DNA of 6,335 nucleotides. Source: Deltaproteobacteria bacterium (GTDB lineage: Bacteria; Desulfobacterota; GWC2-55-46). Where the stretch lies: positions 1 through 6,335 of the forward strand of contig JAUSLB010000196.1 in the NCBI GenBank assembly GCA_030646655.1, written 5' to 3'. A program made the position numbers and the translations under genes. The notes under the pieces were generated by a model. It saw only the letters and a list, made by a program, of their open reading frames with translations. It was not told the DNA's origin and did not search any database. Of this stretch, positions 1 to 5,765 are shown piece by piece; positions within the stretch are counted from its first letter, which is position 1, and every line of letters starts with the position of its first letter.

Positions 1-692
1 TGCCTCCTTCCGAACATCTGCTGGGGATAGACGCAGTAGGAGCACTGGGCGTTGCAGCCCCTGCTCGTGAATATCGATATGACTGGATACCTGCAATGCG
101 CGTAGAAGTAATTCCCGATCTTCAGGTGCTTCTTGTAAACCCTCGAGACGAACGGGAGGGAGTCGAGGTCCTCGATAAACGGCCTGTGGGGGTTTGAGAC
201 GACGCCTGAGGAAGACCTGAAGGTCAGGCCGCTTATCCCTTCAAGCCCGCCGCCTTCTTCTACGCTCCTCGCTATCTCTGTAACGGTAATGTCATATTCG
301 CCCCTGATAACGGCATCGACCCTTTTATCCACCTCAAGCGATTCTTCAGGCAGGGCCGACACGTGAGGCCCTGTTAGAAGGGTAATGCTGTCCGGCAGTA
401 TCTCTTTAATCCCGCCGGCGACCTCCGCGTCGTTATATATGCTCGGCGTGGAGGTATATACGACCGTCATATCAGGGGAGAAGCCCTTTGCTATTCTAAA
501 GCAGTCATCCCGGCTAAGGCCATCCGCAGGCGCGTCAACGAGCATCACCCTGTGCCCTTCCCTTTCAAGGAGCCCTGTAGCGTAGGCGTGCCATAAGGGG
601 TAGTAGATCGTGCCGCTCTTGGTGACCGCGGGGCTTCTGGAGAAGCGCGAATACCTCGGCAGGAACGGCGGGTTGAGCATGAGTATCTTCAT
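1..692 (-). CDS. B12-binding-type radical SAM protein, 3' end off the window
   Basis: I translated 230 codons from an ATG at 692 with no stop before the window edge, so the C-terminal half or more is missing. Residues 1-150 form a cobalamin-binding-like Rossmann region: it opens MKILMLNPPF, has YYPLWHAYATGLLEREGH near 30-47, LVDAPA at 51-56 and a TGPH turn at 107-110, followed by GEYD at 131-134. The cluster C213-x3-C217-x2-C220 (within SRGCNAQCSYC) is the radical SAM iron-sulfur motif. No DxHxxG cobalamin ligand is visible, as in many members of this superfamily. The start is supported by an AGGGG-type ribosome site about 8 bases upstream and by the ATGA overlap with the preceding radical SAM gene. 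Such enzymes do SAM-dependent radical chemistry, often methylation or rearrangement. The substrate is unknown; the neighbourhood suggests an envelope glycan or lipid. Family assignment is firm, function is open. Confidence 0.93.
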   Translation of the reverse strand, partial: MKILMLNPPFLPRYSRFSRSPAVTKSGTIYYPLWHAYATGLLEREGHRVMLVDAPADGLSRDDCFRIAKGFSPDMTVVYTSTPSIYNDAEVAGGIKEILPDSITLLTGPHVSALPEESLEVDKRVDAVIRGEYDITVTEIARSVEEGGGLEGISGLTFRSSSGVVSNPHRPFIEDLDSLPFVSRVYKKHLKIGNYFYAHCRYPVISIFTSRGCNAQCSYCVYPQQMFGRR

Positions 693-2155
693 ATTTTGTC
701 CCCTCTTCCGGCTTGTTTGGATTTACCTGAAAAACGGATCCTGTCCGATAATTTCCTCAGCCTGTTGTTATTGAAAAAGAGGCGCTGGAAGAACATGGTC
801 GAGCATATAAGGCCCGCAGGGTATTTGAGCGGCCCGTATCCGGAAAATACCCTCTCTATGCCTTTCCTCTGGATGCGCAGCGTGGTTTTACGGAGTTTTC
901 CAGCGAGCCCCAGTCTATCCTTTTCGTTCAGCTCCTTTGTTATAAAGAAGGGCTTTCCGGTCTTCTTTGAGAACCTCAGGTTCTTATCCATGCTGTTAAG
1001 CAGCTCAAGCGGCTCTCCCGTCCACGCGCTGTTCTTCTCGACCCAGTCCCAGAGCGCCGTGCCCGGGAAAGGCATGAGGTTATAAAAGTCCGCCTTAAAG
1101 ACAGGGTATTTTTTGGCTATCCTTATCGAATCCTCTATGTCCCCGATGGTCTCGCCCGGCGTGCCGTAGACGAAAAAGAGCGACACCTCGAAGCCGAGCT
1201 CGCAGCTCGTCTTGATAGCGCCCTCTATCTGCTCCATAGTCTCGCCCTTTTTCAATATCTTGAGGACTTTGTCATTTCCGGCCTCTACCCCTATGCCGAA
1301 GCTCTTAAAGCCGACCTCCTTCATCCTTACGAGCATGTCTCTGTTTATCTTATCCGCCCTGATGCCGTTGGACGCCCTCAGGGTAAGCCCCTTAAGCCCC
1401 CTCTTTTCTATCTCGTCGCAAAGCGAAAATACCCTTTCGCTGTAGAAGGTGAAGTTGTCGTCGAGGAAGTTGAATATCCTCCTGCCTTTCGAGTACCAGT
1501 ACTCGAGCTCAGAGCCTATCTCCTCTACCGAGCGCGTCCTTATCTTTTTCCCGAGCGTAAGCCCCACCGAGCAGAAGATGCAGGAGTAAGGGCAGCCCCT
1601 TGATGTTATTACGCCCATCTCGTTCGCGTATTTTTCGAGCTCGAATTTAGAGTACTTCGGCCAGCCTATCTCATCGAGCGCCTCCGGCCTCTGGAACGGG
1701 ACAGGGTAAAGTATGTTTCCACCCTCCCTGTATATGAGGCCGGGGATGGTCTTAGGATCAGCGCCTTTGAGGAACTGTATAAGCGAGCCTTCAGCCTCGC
1801 CCGTAAAGGCGAAGTCGACGCTTTTGTATTCCTCGAGTATCTTAGTCCCCATAATAGTCACATGCGGCCCGCCGGCCAGGGTTTCTACCGAGGGGTATCT
1901 GTCTTTAATGAGGCCGAGGAGCTCAAAGAACCTCTTATGCCCGACCGTATAGACCGTAGTGCCTACGCAGTCGTAGCCCTCTTTTGCTATTTTCGCAAGG
2001 ACATCCTCGTCCCCGTACCCGAGCTTCATGTCGACCACATCGTAATCCGCCCCGGCGTCCTCAAGCGCCTGCGCGAGATACCCGGTGCCGAGGGGGGGGC
2101 GGCTTGAGCCGAGCTCGTCGGAATAGACGTTGTAGATAAGCAGTATCTTTTTCAT
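689..2155 (-). CDS. B12-binding-type radical SAM protein, complete (488 aa)
   Basis: This is a complete radical SAM enzyme with an N-terminal cobalamin-binding-like domain. Residues 1-145 hold MKKILLIYNV, the PPLGTGYLAQAL signature at 20-31, a GGPH turn at 95-98 and FTGEAEG at 117-123. The iron-sulfur cluster motif is C188-x3-C192-x2-C195 within SRGCPYSCIFC. Typical TIM-barrel elements follow: FLDDNF at 230-235, GVEAG at 289-293, and FVYGTPGET at 328-336. The C-terminal 90 residues are basic (for example RKTTLRIQRKG near 422-432) and may contact membrane or substrate. No DxHxxG cobalamin ligand is seen. The ATG overlaps the stop of the methyltransferase gene as ATGA, and the gene's own stop overlaps the next radical SAM start in the same way, so the three are translationally coupled. 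Probable role: radical SAM modification of an envelope glycan, lipid or precursor; the actual reaction is not predictable. Confidence 0.95.
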   Translation of the reverse strand: MKKILLIYNVYSDELGSSRPPLGTGYLAQALEDAGADYDVVDMKLGYGDEDVLAKIAKEGYDCVGTTVYTVGHKRFFELLGLIKDRYPSVETLAGGPHVTIMGTKILEEYKSVDFAFTGEAEGSLIQFLKGADPKTIPGLIYREGGNILYPVPFQRPEALDEIGWPKYSKFELEKYANEMGVITSRGCPYSCIFCSVGLTLGKKIRTRSVEEIGSELEYWYSKGRRIFNFLDDNFTFYSERVFSLCDEIEKRGLKGLTLRASNGIRADKINRDMLVRMKEVGFKSFGIGVEAGNDKVLKILKKGETMEQIEGAIKTSCELGFEVSLFFVYGTPGETIGDIEDSIRIAKKYPVFKADFYNLMPFPGTALWDWVEKNSAWTGEPLELLNSMDKNLRFSKKTGKPFFITKELNEKDRLGLAGKLRKTTLRIQRKGIERVFSGYGPLKYPAGLICSTMFFQRLFFNNNRLRKLSDRIRFSGKSKQAGRGDKI

Positions 2156-2787
2156 GTCAGCTCACTTTTAAAGGCCTTCGCAAGTAGCATCCCGCCTCCG
2201 GGCGACTTGGAAAGGAGCTTATTCCCCCAGTCGAAAAACGGGCCCATTGAGGGGAGGAATACGCCTTTTACGTCTATGTCCCTGAAGCCGGCCCTCGAAA
2301 GCACCATCCTTAAGGATTTCGCGTCGAAGAGGTATTTATGGTCCTGCTCAGAGGTGCCCACCCACCTATCACCTTTTATAAAGCGGCTCAGGCTTAAGAG
2401 GTTCGGGGAAGACAGCATGGCCATGCCTCCGGGGGCCAATAGGGCGCTGACATTGCGGAGGAACTCATGGACGTTCTCCACATGCTCTATTACCTCCCAC
2501 ATTGTCGCTATATGATATCTGCCCGCCTCCATGCCGCCGATGCCTTTCTGCAGGTCCTGTATGTAGATGCTGCATTCAGATTCCGCTGACGCGGCCTTTA
2601 GCCACCGTGACGGCACATCCACACCGTCTATCTCTACGCCGCAGCCGCCGGAGTCCAGCACAGCCTTTATAAAGCTTCCGTCAGCGCACCCGATATCTAA
2701 AAAGCGCGTCTTTATGCCTTTGAAGCGCTCATTTTTCGCCTCAAAGGCCCGCCTCATCAGGAATAAAAGCCTTGGGTCAATTGGCAT
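2152..2787 (-). CDS. class I SAM-dependent methyltransferase (211 aa)
   Basis: This is a small soluble methyltransferase of the UbiG/Methyltransf_23 type. Motif I, FLDIGCADG at 29-37, is the SAM-binding glycine loop; VEIDGVDV at 51-58 is the acidic strand-2 region. WEVIEHVEN at 97-105 is the classic motif following strand 4 in this family, and APGGMAMLSSPN at 118-129 is the strand-5 hairpin. DHKYLFDAKSLRMVLSRAGF at 149-168 matches the usual C-terminal pattern. Length is normal for the family. The ATG lies 11 bp inside the end of the GT9 gene, preceded by a GGAGAAGG ribosome site, and the stop overlaps the radical SAM start. Family members O-, N- or C-methylate many small molecules. A sugar or lipid acceptor is inferred from the neighbouring glycosyltransferase. 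The family is clear, the substrate is not. Confidence 0.94.
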   Translation of the reverse strand: MPIDPRLLFLMRRAFEAKNERFKGIKTRFLDIGCADGSFIKAVLDSGGCGVEIDGVDVPSRWLKAASAESECSIYIQDLQKGIGGMEAGRYHIATMWEVIEHVENVHEFLRNVSALLAPGGMAMLSSPNLLSLSRFIKGDRWVGTSEQDHKYLFDAKSLRMVLSRAGFRDIDVKGVFLPSMGPFFDWGNKLLSKSPGGGMLLAKAFKSELT

Positions 2788-4018
2788 ATGAAAATGCCTT
2801 CTCCAAAACAGACTTGGCCTCTTTAAACACCTCTTCCGGCTTTATCGCGAGCACGCACGCGCCAGCCCCCCTGCCAGTATGGACGCATCCGAACTGCCAG
2901 CATGGGGAGCAAAAGAAATCCTTATAGATTATCCTTGCCTCATCAGCCCAAGGCCTGAAGACCTGAGGGGACTGAGGCCCCATAAGCGCTACTATCGGGA
3001 CGCCTGAGCTCGCGGCTATGTGCATGGGGCCGCTGTCGAACCCGATATATAGATGAGCGCCCTTAAACCTGTCGAACAGGTCCGTGAGCTTCAATATGCC
3101 GCACATGTTCCTGACCCTGTCAGGGGCCGGAATAAAGGCCCCTTGAGCTATGCGTCTTGCGGCCTCCCTGTCCTCTTTTGATCCGATGAGGCTTACGCGG
3201 ATATCCGGGTCAAGGCCGAGGATAAGGGAGCAGAGCCTTGAAAAGCTTTCCTCAGGCCACCTCCTCAAGATATTTCCCGAGCCTATGTGGATGAAGACCT
3301 CCCTTTGCCCGCAAGCAGGCTCCCCCCTGGGATTCTTCCTGAATAAAGAGCTTGGGAGGGCCCCGTTGCCCATCTCATCAAGGCATTCCAAGAAATGCCT
3401 GAAATTTTTTTTTACGGGGCTGCCTGTAATAAGCGCAATCCATGACGTCCTGAGCGGGTTGGGGAACTTCATTACGCTCTCCATCGGGAGCCTGTTGATG
3501 ACAACCCAGAGGAACGCCTTCATATCCCCCCTGAGCCAGATGACCTTGTCGAAGCCTTCGGCTTTAAGGAGTTTTTTAGGAAAGCCGCTGCCTGCGGAAT
3601 CTTCTACGCCAATGCCCTCAGGGCTCATCAACCCCCCCCTTTTTCCGGCCTCGTTTCCATTGCCGTTCTTTTTTACCCCTTTTTTCATTCGCGAATACTT
3701 GGCTGAGTCATAGAATACCGCCCTGTCTATATTCGGGTCTGTCCTAGCGAGGTCCCTGTTTACCGAGTCCGTCATTACGGTAAGGGAAGGCTTTTTGCCG
3801 CAGGTATCTTTAAGCGCAGCGAAAAGCGGGGCCGATAGAACGAAGTCGCCGATCTGGCCGAGCTGGATGATTAAGATATTGAGATTCCCCTCAGCCATGT
3901 TCCTTTTTACCGGGTAACGGCTCTCATAAAGGATATGGAGCCACGATTGCAGTAACGACCCCGCTGATAAAAGCGACGTCCTTAAAAAGAAAACGAGGTA
4001 TCTGAAAAAATAGACCAT
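2777..4018 (-). CDS. glycosyltransferase family 9 (heptosyltransferase-like), 413 aa
   Basis: GT9 enzymes, including the ADP-heptose:LPS heptosyltransferases, transfer a sugar from a nucleotide donor to an LPS-type acceptor on the cytoplasmic face of the inner membrane. The family N-terminus appears at 47-66 as NILIIQLGQIGDFVLSAPLF. The second domain has VFIHIGSGNILRRWP at 241-255, and FDSGPMHIAASSGVP at 327-341 is the donor-site signature. A cysteine group, C370, C373, C378 and C388 near the C-terminus, is a pattern common in this family. Two features are odd. A hydrophobic and basic extension of about 40 residues precedes the usual start. A low-complexity insert rich in K, G and N covers roughly 112-150. 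Start 4018 was kept because a TAAGG site sits 8 bases upstream, whereas Met41 has its AGGA only 2 bases away. First gene of the downstream operon; the donor sugar is not determinable. Confidence 0.93.
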   Translation of the reverse strand: MVYFFRYLVFFLRTSLLSAGSLLQSWLHILYESRYPVKRNMAEGNLNILIIQLGQIGDFVLSAPLFAALKDTCGKKPSLTVMTDSVNRDLARTDPNIDRAVFYDSAKYSRMKKGVKKNGNGNEAGKRGGLMSPEGIGVEDSAGSGFPKKLLKAEGFDKVIWLRGDMKAFLWVVINRLPMESVMKFPNPLRTSWIALITGSPVKKNFRHFLECLDEMGNGALPSSLFRKNPRGEPACGQREVFIHIGSGNILRRWPEESFSRLCSLILGLDPDIRVSLIGSKEDREAARRIAQGAFIPAPDRVRNMCGILKLTDLFDRFKGAHLYIGFDSGPMHIAASSGVPIVALMGPQSPQVFRPWADEARIIYKDFFCSPCWQFGCVHTGRGAGACVLAIKPEEVFKEAKSVLEKAFSYAN

Positions 4019-4026
4019 TTAAATAG

Positions 4027-4031
4027 CCTTA
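4027..4031 (-). promoter_or_regulatory. ribosome binding site deciding the GT9 start
   Basis: On the minus strand TAAGG precedes the ATG at 4018 with an 8-base spacer, a normal Shine-Dalgarno geometry. This favours the long form of the GT9 protein with its N-terminal extension over initiation at Met41, whose AGGA lies too close to its ATG. Confidence 0.6.
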
Positions 4032-4048
4032 TGGCCCTCTAACAGGAT

Positions 4049-4079
4049 GTTGAAAAAGTCCGTCCTGTACTTTTTCAAC
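4049..4079. repeat. perfect 11-bp inverted repeat, hairpin 1
   Basis: GTTGAAAAAGT at 4049-4059 is the exact reverse complement of 4069-4079, with a 9-base loop. A competing 6-bp stem pairs ACAGGA at 4042-4047 with TCCTGT at 4063-4068 and cannot coexist with the full 11-bp stem. The hairpin ends about 18 bases upstream of the GT9 ribosome site on the minus strand. The AT-rich stem with no following T tract is not a normal intrinsic terminator. Confidence 0.8.
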
Positions 4080-4116
4080 CACGATTTGGCCGGGCTGCCT
4101 CCGTCCAATCCTTACA

Positions 4117-4144
4117 AATTGCGCGACTTTTCGGTCTCGCAATT
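4117..4144. repeat. 11-bp stem with one mismatch, hairpin 2
   Basis: AATTGCGCGAC at 4117-4127 pairs with GTCTCGCAATT at 4134-4144, with a single C/T mismatch at 4124/4137 and a 6-base TTTTCG loop. It directly precedes hairpin 3, one base away. Confidence 0.75.
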
Positions 4145-4145
4145 G

Positions 4146-4173
4146 CACAATCCATAAACATGAGCGGATTGTG
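4146..4173. repeat. perfect 8-bp stem, hairpin 3
   Basis: CACAATCC at 4146-4153 pairs exactly with GGATTGTG at 4166-4173 around a 12-base loop. Its arms share the CAATCC/GGATTG core with the hairpin at 4239-4260, suggesting duplicated or related units. Confidence 0.6.
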
Positions 4174-4200
4174 GCTGGCAAGGAAAATTACATTTATATA

Positions 4201-4231
4201 GCTCGCCTTATCACTTCGTGAGCCGGCGAGC
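4201..4231. repeat. 7-bp GC-rich stem with inner stem, hairpin 4
   Basis: GCTCGCC at 4201-4207 pairs with GGCGAGC at 4225-4231, and an inner TCAC/GTGA stem (4211-4214 with 4218-4221) closes a TTC loop. Together they form a two-tier hairpin that touches the branched element starting at 4231. Confidence 0.6.
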
Positions 4232-4316
4232 ATCCAGAGGCAATCCTTCCATGGATTGCCTATCAGGTTGCGGAAAAACGCAACCTGATAGGATAAAGAC
4301 GAAATTCTTCTGGATG
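4231..4316. repeat. branched inverted-repeat element (outer stem enclosing two abutting hairpins)
   Basis: The outer stem pairs CATCCAGA at 4231-4238 with TCTGGATG at 4309-4316. Inside it, hairpin A pairs GGCAATCC at 4239-4246 with GGATTGCC at 4253-4260 (perfect 8 bp, loop TTCCAT). Hairpin B pairs TATCAGGTTGCG at 4261-4272 with 4279-4290 (perfect 12 bp, loop GAAAAA). A and B abut with no spacer, and 18 unpaired bases (4291-4308) precede the closing strand. This gives a three-way-junction fold in either strand. The perfect 12-bp stem with a short loop is very unlikely by chance. There is no T tract after either hairpin, so it does not look like a terminator. Confidence 0.8.
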
Positions 4317-4376
4317 AGGTTTTCGGGGTGCTTTCGAGGTGTGGTTCTCTAAGGTGATTTAAACAGGATATGAATT

Positions 4377-4411
4377 ATTATAAAAGTAACATAGAATATA
4401 ACTTGTGTAAA
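4377..4411 (-). promoter_or_regulatory. weak candidate promoter for the GT9 operon
   Basis: In the AT-rich stretch, the minus strand reads TATAAT at 4382-4377, a perfect -10 hexamer. The nearest -35-like hexamer, TTTACA at 4411-4406, is 23 bases away, too far for a standard sigma-70 site, and nothing good sits at 17 bases. If used, it would give a leader of about 350 bases carrying all the hairpins. AT-rich DNA yields such hexamers often, so this is only a candidate. Confidence 0.2.
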
Positions 4412-4430
4412 GATAAAAAATAAACTAAAT

Positions 4431-5765
4431 CTATAAAGGAGAGTTAAAGACCCTCATGCCTGCTATATACATGGCAAAGACCAGATTAAAACAGCCTATA
4501 TAGAAGACCCCGCCGTAAGAGTTGGCTGAGACGGCAAGCGCAAGGAGCCCTCCGCCGTAAGCGAGCTTTACGAACTTAGCCTCATCGGTTTTCCCGCAAG
4601 ACCTTGCAGCGCCGTAGCATCTGTAAATTAAATACATGAGTATAATAAGCCCCACGACACCGGTCTCAGCGCCCCACTCGATGTATGAATTAAGCAGAGT
4701 GACCCTGAAGGCGTCGAAGCTCAGGGAATCGAAGCTTAAGTTTATAAGCCCTGATACGTGGCCTGACAAAAGAGGCGACTGTCCTATGCCGACCCCGGTA
4801 AAAAGATTATCAGAGAGCATCTTAATGCCTATGTTCCATGTGAGAGTCCTGCTGTTATGCGTGAATATCTCGCTTACGAGCTTTGCTATGAGCACGGAAT
4901 TTATAAAGCTGTAAAAGGCGTAGAGGACTATCCCTCCGGCGGCGATAAATATAATAAGCCCCCTTTTCCTGACATCCCCGCTGTTGACTATAAGGGCCAG
5001 TAAGACGGAGACGAGCATCGATACCGAGAATGTGAATACGAGGTCAATGATAGCGAAAAGGAGCAGGATCTTAAGGAACCGCTTTGAAAAACAGATCCCC
5101 TCGCATTTTTTGTTTATGGCCGCTATCACGAGGAACAGCGGGCTTACGAGCAATATCCCGTAGGTCTGCGGCTCGCCCACATACCCGCCGGCCCTGAAGT
5201 GGGGCTCAGTGACGACGCTCCCGGCCTCTATGCGGAAAAGCCAGAAAAGGGCTATCTGGAGGAGACCGAAGAGGCATACGAGAAAATATGACGCTATCGT
5301 CAGGTTCGCCACTTTAAAGAACCTCTTAGGGGTGTCCACATTCGATATGATGAACTCTATCGCAAAGATCGAAAGGAAGAGCCTCAAGACGAAGGATAGG
5401 CCCCTCCACGCAGGGGAGTTGAGCCCTTGGGCCCACGAGTAGGAGTATGCGCTGTCGGGCATGGCCTTACGCGGGTCCATGTGGGCGATAAGGAGCGAGA
5501 TGACGGCCCAGAAAAAAAGGAGAAAAAGGGGCTTCTGGATAAGATGCGTCTTAAGCGCGAACCTGCCTTTATGCATGCCGTCCAGAAGAAATGCCAAGAG
5601 CATAAATACGGATATAATGGATGATATGCCGATGGAAGCGACTTTAAGGCTGTTGTCGTTAGAGACTATGAACGCGGATACGGTAAAGGCCGTAACGGCA
5701 GTAAAGCCCAGCCCCCCTGTGGGCCGCTCCATTGCATCGGCAAAATATGTCCGCGCATTCTCCAT
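4431..5765 (-). CDS. O-antigen polymerase/ligase family membrane protein (444 aa)
   Basis: This is a multi-pass inner-membrane protein of the Wzy/WaaL (Wzy_C) superfamily, which joins undecaprenyl-linked glycans into a polymer or onto lipid A core at the periplasmic face. About ten or eleven hydrophobic segments are visible, for example near 46-62, 78-95, 122-141, 153-178, 203-217, 229-259, 267-291, 367-384 and 400-437. The signature loop lies at about 295-366: SRTLTW at 305-310, then LFTGVGIGQ at 321-329, then LLNSYIEWGAETGVVGL at 357-373. The usual histidine of the HN-type motif before the last element is replaced by Leu358. The start directly follows the stop of the GT39-like gene (TAG then ATG) with a GGAG ribosome site 4 bases upstream, so the two are co-transcribed. 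Polymerase and ligase cannot be separated by sequence alone; the missing histidine leans towards polymerase. Confidence 0.9.
   Translation of the reverse strand: MENARTYFADAMERPTGGLGFTAVTAFTVSAFIVSNDNSLKVASIGISSIISVFMLLAFLLDGMHKGRFALKTHLIQKPLFLLFFWAVISLLIAHMDPRKAMPDSAYSYSWAQGLNSPAWRGLSFVLRLFLSIFAIEFIISNVDTPKRFFKVANLTIASYFLVCLFGLLQIALFWLFRIEAGSVVTEPHFRAGGYVGEPQTYGILLVSPLFLVIAAINKKCEGICFSKRFLKILLLFAIIDLVFTFSVSMLVSVLLALIVNSGDVRKRGLIIFIAAGGIVLYAFYSFINSVLIAKLVSEIFTHNSRTLTWNIGIKMLSDNLFTGVGIGQSPLLSGHVSGLINLSFDSLSFDAFRVTLLNSYIEWGAETGVVGLIILMYLIYRCYGAARSCGKTDEAKFVKLAYGGGLLALAVSANSYGGVFYIGCFNLVFAMYIAGMRVFNSPL

Larger units (their letters stand above)
4019..4430. other. non-coding gap of 412 bp, rich in inverted repeats
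   Basis: No open reading frame with recognisable protein character, tRNA or rRNA is visible here. From 4049 to 4316 the DNA is packed with hairpins, listed separately. From about 4350 to 4437 it becomes strongly AT-rich and ordinary. The motif CAATCC or its complement GGATTG recurs five times (near 4106, 4148, 4166, 4241 and 4253), mostly as hairpin arms. The gap lies between two same-strand gene blocks, so it would be transcribed as the leader of the GT9 operon if a promoter lies near its upstream end, or as a read-through spacer otherwise. It could also be a decayed mobile repeat. What it does is not known. Confidence 0.8.

Noticed and set aside
3896..3898. Met41 as the real start of the GT9 protein
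   Set aside because: It would give a typical GT9 N-terminus, but its AGGA is only 2 bases away, while the upstream ATG has a well-spaced TAAGG.
4049..4316. CRISPR array
   Set aside because: The repeats are inverted, differ in sequence and length, and have no regular spacers.
4117..4316. Integron attC site, retron RNA or group II intron fragment
   Set aside because: No attC core motifs in the right arrangement, no reverse transcriptase nearby, and no domain V-like sequence.
4041..4369. Direct repeat AACAGGAT at 4041-4048 and 4362-4369 flanking the hairpin region, like a target-site duplication of a 313-bp element
   Set aside because: The supposed element ends (GTTGAAAAAG and the complement of 4361) share no terminal inverted repeat, and one 8-bp match is expected by chance in a region of this size.
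4431..4455. Intrinsic terminator at the end of the O-antigen polymerase/ligase gene
   Set aside because: A 6-bp stem with a wobble pair (4439-4444/4450-4455) is followed only by an interrupted T-rich stretch; too weak to call.
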